Made by a program: the position numbers and the translations under genes. A stretch of DNA of 64,000 nt from Bacillus horti (GTDB lineage: Bacteria; Bacillota; Bacilli; Caldalkalibacillales; JCM-10596), in assembly GCF_030813115.1 (NCBI RefSeq), contig NZ_JAUSTY010000016.1, forward strand, positions 1 through 64,000. Direction: 5' to 3'. Below are positions 34,857 through 45,397 of the stretch, in pieces (within the stretch, counting starts at the first letter, position 1; every line of letters begins with the position of its first letter). The notes below the pieces were generated by a model. The model had not been told where the DNA came from. It ran no database searches and was given only the letters and a program-made list of their open reading frames with translations.

Positions 34857-35306
34857 CTATGATGCCTCACTATCGTTAACGCCTTTTCCTATTTTCTTAA
34901 GTAGCTCTATTGCCAATTTCTTCTCCTCAGGATCTAGACTGGATAATAAATCATGAATGGTTTCAGTATGTTTAGGGAATATTTCGTCAAACAAGTCATT
35001 TCCTGCTTTAGTCAGTTGAGCAAAAGTCACTCGTCTATCCTCTTGGCATGGTATCCGAATTAATAGTCCTTTTCTTTCAAGCTTATCGATATTATATGTA
35101 ATACTTCCACTTGTAATCAGAACCTTTTCTCCAATCTGCTGCAAGGGAATACTACCTTTTGTGTATAGGACTTCAAGAACCATAAACTCTGAAGATGACA
35201 TCCCATATTTTTTCATATCCTTCATTGCTACATCTAAGATAGATTTAGCTGCCTTGGATAAAACCACAAACAACTTTAAAGAAACATTCTCTTCTCTCTC
35301 TGACAT
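34857..35306 (-). CDS. MarR family regulator, MhqR-like
   Basis: Protein of 149 residues. The winged helix lies at about 40-105 (LEVLYTKGSIPLQQIGEKVLITSGSITYNIDKLERKGL split over helices, then the wing PCQEDRRVTFAQLT). Sequence and layout recall MhqR, the repressor of quinone-detoxification genes in Bacillus. The ATG at 35306 is chosen over the GTG at 35315. The promoter has a palindrome on its -10 box, a sign of autoregulation, and a near copy lies before the dehydrogenase operon on the other side of the IS element. Confidence 0.87.
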   Translation of the reverse strand: MSEREENVSLKLFVVLSKAAKSILDVAMKDMKKYGMSSSEFMVLEVLYTKGSIPLQQIGEKVLITSGSITYNIDKLERKGLLIRIPCQEDRRVTFAQLTKAGNDLFDEIFPKHTETIHDLLSSLDPEEKKLAIELLKKIGKGVNDSEAS

Positions 35307-35368
35307 TCTCCTCACCTACCTGATTAAATTAAGTATTCTCTGGAGCTTTCTATATTTCGTATTTTTTA

Positions 35369-35409
35369 AATCTTAATTTAAAGATAACTATATTGTCACA
35401 CTTTGTCAA
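35369..35409 (-). promoter_or_regulatory. Autoregulated promoter of the marR gene
   Basis: Perfect TTGACA -35 (minus strand, 35404-35409), a 17-base spacer, and TATCTT as -10 (35381-35386). The -10 lies inside the palindrome ATCTT-AATTTA-AAGAT (35370-35385), so binding would block RNA polymerase. Confidence 0.75.
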
Positions 35410-35415
35410 GAATTT

Positions 35416-35859
35416 TTATTTTTCGAAGCTTTGTGTCACATCCTCTGTGGATTCTAAGAACCTTTTTCTTTGCTGTGGAGTTGGTAGCATACATTCTTCT
35501 TTTTTTCCAAACCACTTATATCGTCGCTTAGCAACCTGCTCATAGATTCCATCTCGTATCACTCGAGGAACAATGATTCCTATATACAGCAGTCTCCACC
35601 AGCCTCCAAGATCACGAAACACTCTAAGAGCTGCAGAGGATTTGATGAATGCCCTTGAATGATCAACATAAACAAACGTATCCATATCGATATGAGCTAA
35701 TCCTACGCGCTCCAGTAACAGCTTGCCAGCCTCAGACTGCAAGGAAGCAAAATAGAAGATTTCCTTTTTATCATGCTTTATGACAAACTGTACGAGTGAG
35801 TTACACATATTACAAACACCATCAAAAAGCAGAATAGGCTTGTTCATGCGCTCATTCAT
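35416..35859 (-). CDS. DCC-family thiol-disulfide oxidoreductase (DUF393, YuxK-like)
   Basis: Protein of about 147 residues with the family signature FDGVCNMCN, a CxxC redox site in a thioredoxin-like fold, and the closing WFGKKEECMLPT motif. The role is unclear; members occur next to membrane proteins. The exact start is uncertain: ATGs at 35859 and 35847 both lie behind the AAGGAG/GGAAGGG region. It overlaps the end of the yndJ-like gene and so belongs to its operon. Confidence 0.88.
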   Translation of the reverse strand: MNERMNKPILLFDGVCNMCNSLVQFVIKHDKKEIFYFASLQSEAGKLLLERVGLAHIDMDTFVYVDHSRAFIKSSAALRVFRDLGGWWRLLYIGIIVPRVIRDGIYEQVAKRRYKWFGKKEECMLPTPQQRKRFLESTEDVTQSFEK

Positions 35860-37612
35860 CTCCTTCACCCTTCCTTTTCTCCTTATCTTCTATAAGCTTT
35901 ATGTCATACTTGATACGTAAAAAAGGATATCCAAACAGCCACATCTGATGAGTAGCATATAATGTTCCGCTTTGTTCTACAGCACGTACAATAAACTGCT
36001 CATGAAGAGGGAGCCTAAGGATCATCCACCCGAGACTTAGGTAGATTCCTTCATCTCCACGAAAAGGCTGCCTTGGTAAACTACTTAGAACAAGTCCTAA
36101 AGATTTATTCCTTGTTCCGTCCACTTCTTTCCCTTTCTCATCCTCTACCTCTAAAGGATCTAACCGTAATATCCCTGTCATCTGACTAAATGGTAATGGT
36201 AACGCAACATTCATATATGTTTCCTTCTGGTTAATTTCTTTATAGGATGAGTAAAGAGCTACAAAGATCGTGTCTCCTGAGCTTTTATTTGTGCGAACCC
36301 ATGCACGGACCTGATTTCGACCATCCATGTTGTCTTGAATGGGGACAAGCACACTATCTACGACTAATGGGTCTGCCTTGTGGGGCAGGATGTGCAATTG
36401 TCCAAGCTTTTTACTTAGCCTACTATAAAGCTTAGAAAAAGCTCTAAAACCCTTTCCCCATTCGGTTGTAGACTTGACCGTAAAGCTTAATGTGTCTTCA
36501 TAAAATCTACGAATCAAAGGATGAATGTTATCAAAATGAAGGCTTCCATCTGATCTATTGTAGGTACTCATTTCATCTACAATGCCCTTCAGATTATTCC
36601 TATACGGGTCAATATACTTATTTTCTTGGAGTAACCGCTTCCCAAGCAGCTCATTTCCCCTAATCCTACTAAATGGGATTTCATAGAATGACTTTCTCGA
36701 AGGCGGGGCAATCAGTCCCCAACCTATTAAGCCTAGCAGGACAAAACCAAAGGCATTCCCAACTCCATGAATTAGGGTCATATCAGGAATGGAGATCGTC
36801 ATGATGTGTTGGAGTCTTCCCCAAGCATATATCAGCGCAAAAAGCATAGTTAATACTAATGTAGCAGCCGATGAACGTATAAGAAGTGTAGCCCACCCAT
36901 GTCCACGAAGAACCTTTACAGTTAAGACCAACCATACATACCACCATAGTGCCAAGACAAATAAAAGCACAAATATAAATTCAAGAACAACCGAATAAGT
37001 AATCCCCACAGCAACACCTAACGGACCTAGAACAGCAAATACAACAAGCCAAGCATATTTTCTCTGCCTTTTCTCTTGGATCGTTAAAAGCCTGCCTAAT
37101 AATCCTACGAAAATAGGGACAACAAAAGCCGAATAGTGAAAATGAATAGCGGTAAGCGAAATAATTGTTGAACCGAAATCCATAACGTTTATCCCCAAAT
37201 GATAAATGGCTGACCAAGCACCACCCATAAAAAGGTACAAATATCCAATATCAATAGACGATTCTTCTGAAAAAGAAAAGACACCACGCTCTGCCAAACG
37301 AATAGCCCCACAATAGGCAACAAGGCCTGTAAAAAAGAGCCAAATGATTGAAGATATAATACTTATCCAAACAACGTCAATGAAAAATGCCCATGAACCA
37401 ATGACAGCAGCATATGGAGCTATACGACGCACAACATAGAGAACTCGAGCCTGATTCCCCTGGCTATGCTCTGTTTTAGTTACCTCTAACGCTAACGGAA
37501 CAACAATTAAATAGGAGAAGACCAGAAGTGAATCGATTAAAGCTATAGGAAAAATAATAATTAATAAAAGCCAGTAGCTTAAAGCGAAGCAATAGTAACC
37601 CCATCCCTTCAT
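35852..37612 (-). CDS. yndJ: YndJ-like membrane protein
   Basis: Protein of 586 residues. The first 310 residues hold nine or ten hydrophobic helices with the YndJ-type AIHFHYSAFVVPIFVGLLGR segment; the rest is a soluble domain of about 270 residues. The family is known only as a Bacillus membrane protein of unknown function, encoded with yndH and yndG, as here. It starts five bases after the yndH-like stop. I see no catalytic motif. Confidence 0.85.
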   Translation of the reverse strand: MKGWGYYCFALSYWLLLIIIFPIALIDSLLVFSYLIVVPLALEVTKTEHSQGNQARVLYVVRRIAPYAAVIGSWAFFIDVVWISIISSIIWLFFTGLVAYCGAIRLAERGVFSFSEESSIDIGYLYLFMGGAWSAIYHLGINVMDFGSTIISLTAIHFHYSAFVVPIFVGLLGRLLTIQEKRQRKYAWLVVFAVLGPLGVAVGITYSVVLEFIFVLLFVLALWWYVWLVLTVKVLRGHGWATLLIRSSAATLVLTMLFALIYAWGRLQHIMTISIPDMTLIHGVGNAFGFVLLGLIGWGLIAPPSRKSFYEIPFSRIRGNELLGKRLLQENKYIDPYRNNLKGIVDEMSTYNRSDGSLHFDNIHPLIRRFYEDTLSFTVKSTTEWGKGFRAFSKLYSRLSKKLGQLHILPHKADPLVVDSVLVPIQDNMDGRNQVRAWVRTNKSSGDTIFVALYSSYKEINQKETYMNVALPLPFSQMTGILRLDPLEVEDEKGKEVDGTRNKSLGLVLSSLPRQPFRGDEGIYLSLGWMILRLPLHEQFIVRAVEQSGTLYATHQMWLFGYPFLRIKYDIKLIEDKEKRKGEGDE

Positions 37613-37617
37613 CTTCT

Positions 37618-38298
37618 TTACTCCTCTCTATGAAATCGACGCGGTAGCATATAGGAAGGGATGTTAGATGAAGAAATAGATTCAGATTCTACCGTGAATT
37701 CTCCTTGGTATCGTATAATCGTTCCGAACCAAGGCTGTTGAACATGGACATCAATAAGAAATAAATCCTTTTGGTCATCATACCTCTCCTCAATAACTCC
37801 CTTACCTAGGAATGGAATTGACATAAAACGGTTTAGAAATGGGATAAAAATTCTCTGCTCCTTCGTCAGCATCCTTAGCCCTCCACACTCTGTTACCTCT
37901 AATGTAATGTTTGTTAACCAGCTCTGATCAACTCCAACATAGTCATTAATCGTCTTTTTATCTGAGTGAAGAACCATCGTTGCATCAAAGCATCTAGTGA
38001 TATGTGGAAAGTAAAAGCGACGAATCCAGGCCACTGACTCTCTTCCGTATGGGTCCTTAAAGGCTACATTCTCCATTGTAAAAGGGATGTTTCTACCTCG
38101 TTCAGGAAAAGTAATATGCTTTTTTGAAAAAGCACTCATCAAAGGCTTCATAAATACCTTTCCACCTTCAATTCTATGCATAACACCTTTACTTTTAAGA
38201 ATCCTCTCAGTCTGGCTTTGTAAACGGAACTTTTTTTGTAGTAAGGGATGAAGTCCGTTAAATCGGTTTCCTAGAGCTTGTTCATAAATCGACCTCAT
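37618..38298 (-). CDS. yndH: DUF4166 protein (YndH-like)
   Basis: Protein of 226 residues, mostly soluble, with the family blocks YEQALGNRFNGLHPLLQKKF at the start and GRESVAWIRRFYFP in the middle. The function is unknown. The start (ATG 38298) directly follows the stop of the yndG-like gene and has GAAGGA upstream; a start 54 bases earlier would sit inside that gene. Same operon order as in Bacillus subtilis. Confidence 0.85.
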   Translation of the reverse strand: MRSIYEQALGNRFNGLHPLLQKKFRLQSQTERILKSKGVMHRIEGGKVFMKPLMSAFSKKHITFPERGRNIPFTMENVAFKDPYGRESVAWIRRFYFPHITRCFDATMVLHSDKKTINDYVGVDQSWLTNITLEVTECGGLRMLTKEQRIFIPFLNRFMSIPFLGKGVIEERYDDQKDLFLIDVHVQQPWFGTIIRYQGEFTVESESISSSNIPSYMLPRRFHREE

Positions 38299-38299
38299 C

Positions 38300-39205
38300 T
38301 TAATTCTTTTCCTTCCTCTTACAATTTGAAGCCTTTGGCACAACGGGATCAATACAGATATACATAACCGAAAAGCCCAAGAGTAATAGATTTAAGGTTA
38401 AAGGGTTAAAAGGCGCGAACCATACTTCAACGTTAGCTACTCCGCTAACTATAGTTAGAAGAACTAAAGCGCCAATCTGAACAACATACATCCACCGTTT
38501 ACTCCAAAACAGTAACAATAAGCCAAAAGCAATCTCTACAAGACCAAGTGCATACAAGGTTCGAAGCTCATAGCTCCCACCTAATCCTGCCTGTTGTAAA
38601 AGCTGAAGCTCCCCAAATTCAGGATACAAAATCTTTGGAATTAGACCCTGATAGAGCCAAACAAAAGCCACAATTAATCTTATCAGCCAGTGAACTAGAG
38701 TGAGACGAATTGACGATAAAGGGGGTAAGCCGCGCTCTAGCCATAAACGTAAGCAATCAAAGCTCCAAGCCGTTGCCCAGCCCATTAAAGGACGAAAAAC
38801 AAAATAATCGAAGAATCCTCCTCCTATACCAAATCTAGTTTGATAATCATACTTGGTTTTAAAGAGGATGCCCTGAGACGTGGGTTTATATTGCCAATAG
38901 CCTCTTCCCACTGAAATAAGAGATAGCTTCTGGTCACTCCAAAATTTCAACGAAGACGTACGCTCTCCTTCCTTACCTTTAAGTTCCTTGATGCTTTCTC
39001 CTTCACCTGCTATTGAAGCACCAAACCCAATTTTTGTTTTGTATAAAAAGCGTTGAGGATCTTCATCATGCTTCTTAGGGAGATAATGAATCTCACTAAA
39101 CCTTAAATCCCATTTCTCATGATACTCAGGTAGCTGTGTATACATCCAAAGCTTATCCATATCTGCTTTAATAAGGCTTTCTACATAGATAGATTCTCGT
39201 TTCAT
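38300..39205 (-). CDS. yndG: YndG-like protein: SRPBCC-type domain plus DoxX-like membrane domain
   Basis: Protein of 301 residues. The N-terminal 150 residues look like a START/SRPBCC lipid-binding fold (ESLIKADMDKLWMYTQLPEYHEKWD). The C-terminal part has four helices of the DoxX-like type (LVHWLIRLIVAFVWLYQGL...). The ATG at 39205 with AGGTGA five bases upstream is preferred to one at 39241. First gene of the yndG-yndH-yndJ-DCC operon, behind an extended -10 promoter. Function unknown. Confidence 0.84.
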   Translation of the reverse strand: MKRESIYVESLIKADMDKLWMYTQLPEYHEKWDLRFSEIHYLPKKHDEDPQRFLYKTKIGFGASIAGEGESIKELKGKEGERTSSLKFWSDQKLSLISVGRGYWQYKPTSQGILFKTKYDYQTRFGIGGGFFDYFVFRPLMGWATAWSFDCLRLWLERGLPPLSSIRLTLVHWLIRLIVAFVWLYQGLIPKILYPEFGELQLLQQAGLGGSYELRTLYALGLVEIAFGLLLLFWSKRWMYVVQIGALVLLTIVSGVANVEVWFAPFNPLTLNLLLLGFSVMYICIDPVVPKASNCKRKEKN

Positions 39206-39271
39206 AGCCTTCACCTGAGCTTTCCTTCTCTTTTCTTTCATTCTCTACTATATTTGTGTCTATACATAAAC

Positions 39272-39280
39272 ATTATACCA
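39272..39280 (-). promoter_or_regulatory. Extended -10 promoter of the yndG-like operon
   Basis: TGGTATAAT on the minus strand, a perfect -10 with TG extension (the TG lies at 39279-39280), and no good -35. It is about 65 bases before the chosen start codon. Confidence 0.6.
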
Positions 39281-39324
39281 CATAAACCTTCCCCACATTT
39301 AGATAATACTTCCACAAATACAAC

Positions 39325-39354
39325 AAACCATCCATATGTTTTTATGAATGGTTT
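39325..39354. terminator. Hairpin after the arabinofuranosidase gene
   Basis: AAACCAT-C-CATA / TATG-A-ATGGTTT, 11 paired bases with one mismatch, short loop. The T-run after it on the minus strand is poor, so termination may be weak. It is the likely end of the xylan operon. Confidence 0.5.
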
Positions 39355-39400
39355 GATCGTATATGTGTGTAGTTTGATATAACAAATGGTGTGCTATACT

Positions 39401-40888
39401 TCAATTTATACAGAGTGTAACTATTGACCTTGGTGGAATACTCAGTTCAACATAATTCTCGTGAACGATATATTGATCAAACTCCTTTACTGTAACAGCA
39501 TTAGGTTGATCAAATGTGTTATGGGCATCTAAGCTTTCTCCAGATAAGATCGTTGCAGTTAACGCTTCAAGATCCTGATGTAACCCTTTAAACTCTAAAT
39601 CCACCTTTGTTTCATTCTGGTGATGAAGATGACAAACACTAACATGAATTCGCCCATCTTCACTTTTCGACGCTGTTACACTTACCGCTTCAAGCTCAAG
39701 CTCGAACTCCTCAATCTTCTCGACAACTGACTCCACCGATAAATATGTGGCGTCCTGATGAACCTGATACATATCAAATACATGATAGGTAGGGGTGACT
39801 ATCATCTTTTCACCATCCGTTAGGATCATGGCCTGTAAGACATTCACCATTTGAGCGATATTCGCCATTTGCACACGAGTACAATGCTTATGAAATATGT
39901 GAAAATGAAGCGCCGCAGTTAACGCATCACGTATTGAATTTTGCTGATAAAGGAATCCAGGATTAGTTCCGAGCTCTACATCATACCAATTACCCCATTC
40001 GTCAATGATCATTCCAACACGCTTTTCAGGATCATATTTATCCATAATCGCCGAATGCTGTGTAATCAATTCATCCATAAAAAATGTTTTGTGTAGACCA
40101 AAATACCATTCCTCCACAGAGAAATTAGTGGCTGATCCCTTCACCTTGAAGAAATCGCCTGGTGACGTATAATGATGTAAGCTCAGTCCGTCCATGTAGG
40201 AGACAGCTTCCCTCATTAATACTTCAGTCCAATGATAATCAACGGAGTTCGCTCCACCAGCAATTTTATATATCTTATTCTCCCCATACTTACGCACATA
40301 GGTCTGATACCTGCGGTACAAATCCGCATAGTACTCGGCTTTCATATTACCACCACAGCCCCAGCTTTCATTCCCTACTCCGAAATAAGGTAGCTTCCAC
40401 GCTCTATCTCTACCATTTTCCTTTCTCCAATTAGCCATTGGTGATTCGCCATCCAAAGTCATATACTCAACCCACTCAGACATTTCCTGTATTGTGCCAC
40501 TTCCTACATTTCCACATATATACGGCTCAGCCTCTAGAAGCTCACATAATAGCATAAACTCATGTGTACCAAAATGATTATTCTCGACCACCCCGCCCCA
40601 ATGTGTATTAATCATTCTCTTTCTCGCTTCCTTTGGACCCACCCCATCCTGCCAGTGATATTCATCAGCAAAGCAGCCGCCTGGCCAACGCAAAACAGGA
40701 ATATTTAACTTTTGTAGGGCCTTGAGCACATCCTGACGTATCCCTTGAATATGGGGAATAGAAGCCTCCTCCCCAACCCAGATACCTTCATATATACACC
40801 GACCTAAGTGCTCAGCAAAATGCCCATAGATATTTTTATTAATCTTCCCTTTCTCAATGTCAGTATGAACTGTAATCTTGTTATCCAT
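39401..40888 (-). CDS. abfA: Alpha-L-arabinofuranosidase, GH51
   Basis: Protein of 495 residues that removes L-arabinose side groups from arabinoxylan oligosaccharides inside the cell. The acid/base Glu is E174 in [11 protein letters not shown] and the nucleophile E297 in IIDEWGNW; both match the positions of the Geobacillus enzyme. No signal peptide. The ATG at 40888 with AGGGG upstream gives the usual start before ITVHTD. It is the last gene of the operon that starts at 49142. About 120 AT-rich bases before it could hold an extra weak promoter. Confidence 0.96.
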   Translation of the reverse strand: MDNKITVHTDIEKGKINKNIYGHFAEHLGRCIYEGIWVGEEASIPHIQGIRQDVLKALQKLNIPVLRWPGGCFADEYHWQDGVGPKEARKRMINTHWGGVVENNHFGTHEFMLLCELLEAEPYICGNVGSGTIQEMSEWVEYMTLDGESPMANWRKENGRDRAWKLPYFGVGNESWGCGGNMKAEYYADLYRRYQTYVRKYGENKIYKIAGGANSVDYHWTEVLMREAVSYMDGLSLHHYTSPGDFFKVKGSATNFSVEEWYFGLHKTFFMDELITQHSAIMDKYDPEKRVGMIIDEWGNWYDVELGTNPGFLYQQNSIRDALTAALHFHIFHKHCTRVQMANIAQMVNVLQAMILTDGEKMIVTPTYHVFDMYQVHQDATYLSVESVVEKIEEFELELEAVSVTASKSEDGRIHVSVCHLHHQNETKVDLEFKGLHQDLEALTATILSGESLDAHNTFDQPNAVTVKEFDQYIVHENYVELSIPPRSIVTLCIN

Positions 40889-41008
40889 GTTTCCCCTCAT
40901 TTCATAAGGATAATAGATTATCTTAACGCAAACTCTAGCTTTCTTTAGTACCTTTCTCTTTCACATTAGATTTAAGAGTATACTTATTAAAGGCTATCCA
41001 ATCCACAT

Positions 41009-43177
41009 TCAATAAATTAATCTATTTTGCGTATCGGCGATCCCAGATTTTCGATAAAAATACGAATTGATCCGATCACACCATTCTTTCGCGTGCTCCG
41101 ATTGCTCTATCAATCTACCTTTCACATGTTCGAAGATTACTGGTTCAATCTTGTCTTCAAGAGTCAACCACTGAACTAAGAGCTGATGAGCACATTCCGC
41201 CCCTTCAAAATGAGTATCATAGATATGCTGGATCACTGTTTTACCCGAGTGAAGAACATGCGTGTAAGACACATGATGGAAAAATAACAGCAATTCATCA
41301 GGACAGGAACCTAATGCCTCGAAGAGCTGTGCATTTTCGGTATGATACTGTTCTGTGTAACCAGTTCCATTCTTCTTTGTTCTGTTAACCCCAACTCCCT
41401 GATGATCAGCATAGTGATACGTTCCCCAGACAGAGTACTCGTATCCGTCTACATTTGGACCATAATGATGCTCTGGATTGACCATCCAACCTACACCAAG
41501 TGGAGAAGTATACTGTTCATAGATGCTCCACGAATCTAGTAGCATTTGCTTGATCAGTTGAACAGCATATTTATCAGCTGTTAGAGTTAAACGAATCCAC
41601 TCATCAGCAATAGTCTCTGAAGATAAGGTCGTATTCCATATGAGCCGACCATAGCCATATAAGTTAGCTTGGGCAAGCGTATGCCCCGTCCAGTTGGAAT
41701 CAGCACCAACATTAGCTACGGCTGTAATTCCACTGTACCTGTACCCATACGTGTCTCCGGACATAATATCTTGTACTAGAGTTCCCTTTCCCTTTGCATA
41801 CGTATCAAAACCTAGGATTTCCTTCCACTGTGGTAGTAAATAGCAGACATGCTTTTGCTGACCCGTATATTCCTGAGTGATCTGAAATTCAAGGATCTGA
41901 TTTGTGTTTGGCATCGATCCAAATAAAGGAGATACAGGCTCTCGAACCTGAAAATCCATTGGTCCATTTTTTATTTGTAGTACCACATTATCAGCAAACT
42001 GACCATCTAGTGGCTGAAAATGATCATAAGCGGCTCTCGCTCGATCTGTCCTCCGATCCCTCCAATCCTGCATACAATTGTAAACAAAGCAGCGCCACAG
42101 TACGATTCCACCGTAGGGCCTGAGGGCTTCTGCCAGCATATTAGCCCCATCCGCATGTGTCCTGTTATAGGTAAAAGGACCAGGACGATGCTCAGAATCC
42201 GCTTTAACTAAAACACCTCCGAAATCTGGAATAACATCATAAACCTCTTTTATTTTTTCCTTCCACCATAGCTTTACCCTCTCATCTAATGGATCAGCTG
42301 TGTCCAAGTCCCCAAGCTGAATGGGACTAGCATAATTGATACTTAGAAAAAGCTGAACGCCATAACGGCGAAATATGCTAGCTACCTGACCAACTTCTGC
42401 TAGATATTCGGATGTTATCAGCTTTGTTTCAACAGCATGAACATTCACATTGTTGATAGTAATAGCATTAATACCTACTGAGCTTAGCAATCTAGCATAA
42501 TCCTTAATACGCCCCTTATCCGCTACAAACCGATTTCTTTCAAAAAAAATAGACTGACCAGCATATCCCCGTTCAATACTACCGTCCATATTATCCCAAT
42601 GATTCAGCATTCTAAGCTGATTTTTAGGTGACTCTACAATCTTTAAGCCATCTAAGCTTTGCTCCATTTGAACTAGCCTTAACAGATGAAAAGCTGCATA
42701 GAGCAATCCACTCTCAGAGTTTGCCAATAAAAGCAACCCCTTTTTCCCTCGAAATAGAAAGCTTTCTAACACATATCCGTCTGTGCTCTTCTGTCTTTTT
42801 TTTAGCGCCTCTATTTCATCCATGGATACCCTTATATCCTGTTCGGGCACAGGATTTTGTAATTCAGTAGCCCTTGAAGCCATCCGTTCATCTGACAAAG
42901 CTGCCTCTATTTGTTCAAAGGTGGCAAGCCAAATAAAACCATCTAGCTTAACCTCTGCATCAATAGAGGGCTTAGTCCCCACCATTTGCTTAATCCCCTG
43001 CTCTAGCTCCTTAACTGCAGAGCTCAAAATAGAGGATTCATCTACTAAACCCGCAGCGCTCCCCTCTTTCATCAAGACAATCTGTGTAAACAACTGATTG
43101 TATTCCTTTAAGCGCTCCTGATCTTGGACTAAATGATAGCGAAGCCATCCTTGATCCCAGCATTTCTCAAGCTGCAT
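41009..43177 (-). CDS. aguA: Alpha-glucuronidase, GH67
   Basis: Protein of 722 residues that removes (4-O-methyl-)glucuronic acid from the end of short xylo-oligosaccharides. The N-terminal domain (to about 180) is followed by the catalytic barrel with [10 protein letters not shown] (about 325-334), and the likely catalytic carboxylates D391 (PLDGQF) and E413 (REPVSPLF). The C-terminal helical domain begins near 500. No signal peptide, so it acts on imported aldouronic acids. It lies 43 bases behind the GH52 gene in the same operon. Confidence 0.96.
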   Translation of the reverse strand: MQLEKCWDQGWLRYHLVQDQERLKEYNQLFTQIVLMKEGSAAGLVDESSILSSAVKELEQGIKQMVGTKPSIDAEVKLDGFIWLATFEQIEAALSDERMASRATELQNPVPEQDIRVSMDEIEALKKRQKSTDGYVLESFLFRGKKGLLLLANSESGLLYAAFHLLRLVQMEQSLDGLKIVESPKNQLRMLNHWDNMDGSIERGYAGQSIFFERNRFVADKGRIKDYARLLSSVGINAITINNVNVHAVETKLITSEYLAEVGQVASIFRRYGVQLFLSINYASPIQLGDLDTADPLDERVKLWWKEKIKEVYDVIPDFGGVLVKADSEHRPGPFTYNRTHADGANMLAEALRPYGGIVLWRCFVYNCMQDWRDRRTDRARAAYDHFQPLDGQFADNVVLQIKNGPMDFQVREPVSPLFGSMPNTNQILEFQITQEYTGQQKHVCYLLPQWKEILGFDTYAKGKGTLVQDIMSGDTYGYRYSGITAVANVGADSNWTGHTLAQANLYGYGRLIWNTTLSSETIADEWIRLTLTADKYAVQLIKQMLLDSWSIYEQYTSPLGVGWMVNPEHHYGPNVDGYEYSVWGTYHYADHQGVGVNRTKKNGTGYTEQYHTENAQLFEALGSCPDELLLFFHHVSYTHVLHSGKTVIQHIYDTHFEGAECAHQLLVQWLTLEDKIEPVIFEHVKGRLIEQSEHAKEWCDRINSYFYRKSGIADTQNRLIY

Positions 43178-43220
43178 ATCTTTTAAGCCTCCCTCTCATG
43201 CCGACTTAAATTCATAGCCC

Positions 43221-45332
43221 TCATCCTTCTTCAAGCCACAAAATACTTGTTACACCACGAGGGTAATACTTGCTCCCACTAATCTCTCCACTTATAATCT
43301 GATCACTCCAGCTCCATACAGATAAAGTAGGGTGTGTAAGCCAAGCAACATGCGCTGCATCCGCTCTTACTCCTTTTTCATCCCAAGGAACCCCGAGAAT
43401 TTGACGAGCAATAAATTGAGATAAATAGATTTTACTTAACCATGAGTTGTTACTCGTTGAGGAAATTTTCCAGCCTCCATCTGGAAATAAGCAAACCCTC
43501 TCCTGTAAAACAGTATGAAGATGCTTTTCAAGCACCTGTATATATGAGCCAAATTTACCCTCCCGGTGCAAAGCCTCCAAGTTATTTGTAAAATAAGGAA
43601 AAATTAATCCTTCGATAGCCGGGATGATCTTTGAATCGTTTCCTTCCCCAATAACAGCCGGAATGTACCCGTCCTCTGTCACATGAGATACGATTGTTTG
43701 GACACATTTTTCAGCCTGCTCACCTGCAAGCTTCGCCAGTTCAGGTCGATCATAATTTTTGAACAGCTTTTCCAAAGCAACATAAGCAGCCCAGCACTTT
43801 CCCGCCAAATAGATATTGTTCCTAGCTTGACCAAGAGAGACATCTAAGCTGTCATACGTTGTGATTTCTGCTCCACCCATGGTTCGGCTACTATCTAGGC
43901 CCATGATTCCATTACGATGCTCAGGCTTAGGGTGATCTCGATTAACCATACTCTCAAGACACTGTTCAAAAACGCTCATACGCTTCTCTAGCCACTCTTC
44001 ATCCCTTGTTTGCTCCACATATACAGCACCACATAATACCCAATTCACAAGCTGTTCCTGTGTCATATGGGAAAAACAACCCGAAATTCCATACAGCTCA
44101 TACGCTGAATAACCCGCTCTAGAAAACGTATTTGCTACACCCATATCGTGGGTAAAGCTAATTCCACCAGGATACTCCTTCTCCTCGCCAGGAAAGCGAA
44201 CATGATCCGTATAGCTGTACCTTGTAACAAACAAATCTAACACATTTTTCACTGTCCAGGGGTTCATCTTCATCTCATAGAAGAGCTGATCGACCGTCAG
44301 ATCAAACGTATTCATCATCCGATATTCTCCCTCATTTATCACCCATAGAGGTTGACCATCCTGTTCTAGCAACTGAGAACAACCGTAATAGCTTCGTATT
44401 GAATGGGCCAGCATAAAATGCTGATCCTCAGATAAAGCTGGAGAACTGAGCTCCTTATTGGCCCGTTCAGAAAGCCCTTTTAATTTAGCAAAATGCTCAA
44501 GAGCAAAGTCACCAACCTGTTCAATACTGCTAAAATATTTCGTATACAGATAGCGTGTACTAAGACCTACTGTTGCCGTCTCCGAGCGAAAGAAGCACAA
44601 CGCAAAGCGATACGTTTTACAGCTTCCAGCTGGAGTGTCCATAATCATAGCAGCTGTCCGTCCTAAGCCAAACGTCCAATTTTCTTCAAGCTTATTTAAT
44701 AGAATATCCTCTAAGCTAAAATGCAGCGCTGATTTCACATTCGTATCTAATGAAGCAATCGCTGTAAGTCCTCCTTGCCCAACTCCTCTCAAATGCTCTG
44801 AAGTATCATCAAGCCTTCTCATAGCGCTATAAGGATCTGTGCCCTCATACCCGAAAAAACCGCGCCGTGCTTCCATCCCCTCTGTATTATCTACTGTAAT
44901 CTCCACTAAAACAGCAGGTACAATCGCCAGCTTAAGCTTCTCCTCATCCGCCTCCTGTGGATCTGGAATCTTCTGAACAGGTGAATAAATGGTGAAGGTT
45001 AAATCACCTGCCTTCCATGTATCAGTGGCTACATTGAACTCTCTTATTATTGAGCTGTCAGGAAAAGGAACAAGAATCTCTGGTTTATTTGGATCAGGGT
45101 CAGGATTCTCAATATCAAAGCGCTGTGCCTCATTGCCCTGTACTCCATGATAAAAAGGTAGAGTTTGATACACCCCCTTCTCCTTACTCTCCAACCCAAT
45201 ATACACATTCTGCTTTGGAGACCTCCCTAGCTCTAAATCAAACCCACCACCTGCGCCAGGGAATCCCAAGGTAAAGCTAGCAAATGCTCCAATAGGAGCA
45301 TGATGAGCATTAAAAAACATATTTTTAGGCAT
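43221..45332 (-). CDS. Beta-xylosidase, GH52
   Basis: Protein of 703 residues, the normal GH52 length. The nucleophile is the Glu in VINEGEYRMMNTFDLT (about 334) and the acid/base Asp is in TYDSLDVS (about 490). It splits xylo-oligosaccharides to xylose in the cytoplasm. The start at the ATG (45332), seven bases after GGGGG, is preferred to one 42 bases upstream. It is 65 bases behind the permease gene, in one operon with an importer. A GH39 xylosidase nearby gives the cell two unrelated xylosidases. Confidence 0.95.
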   Translation of the reverse strand: MPKNMFFNAHHAPIGAFASFTLGFPGAGGGFDLELGRSPKQNVYIGLESKEKGVYQTLPFYHGVQGNEAQRFDIENPDPDPNKPEILVPFPDSSIIREFNVATDTWKAGDLTFTIYSPVQKIPDPQEADEEKLKLAIVPAVLVEITVDNTEGMEARRGFFGYEGTDPYSAMRRLDDTSEHLRGVGQGGLTAIASLDTNVKSALHFSLEDILLNKLEENWTFGLGRTAAMIMDTPAGSCKTYRFALCFFRSETATVGLSTRYLYTKYFSSIEQVGDFALEHFAKLKGLSERANKELSSPALSEDQHFMLAHSIRSYYGCSQLLEQDGQPLWVINEGEYRMMNTFDLTVDQLFYEMKMNPWTVKNVLDLFVTRYSYTDHVRFPGEEKEYPGGISFTHDMGVANTFSRAGYSAYELYGISGCFSHMTQEQLVNWVLCGAVYVEQTRDEEWLEKRMSVFEQCLESMVNRDHPKPEHRNGIMGLDSSRTMGGAEITTYDSLDVSLGQARNNIYLAGKCWAAYVALEKLFKNYDRPELAKLAGEQAEKCVQTIVSHVTEDGYIPAVIGEGNDSKIIPAIEGLIFPYFTNNLEALHREGKFGSYIQVLEKHLHTVLQERVCLFPDGGWKISSTSNNSWLSKIYLSQFIARQILGVPWDEKGVRADAAHVAWLTHPTLSVWSWSDQIISGEISGSKYYPRGVTSILWLEEG

Positions 45333-45397
45333 TTCTCTACCCCCTCTTTTTTCCAATCCGCTTCCATTTCTCATTCCTCTATATTCATCTATCCTTA

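Noticed and set aside
42628-43097. Two plus-strand frames inside the GH67 gene
   Set aside because: They are opposite conserved coding sequence and have no start signals.
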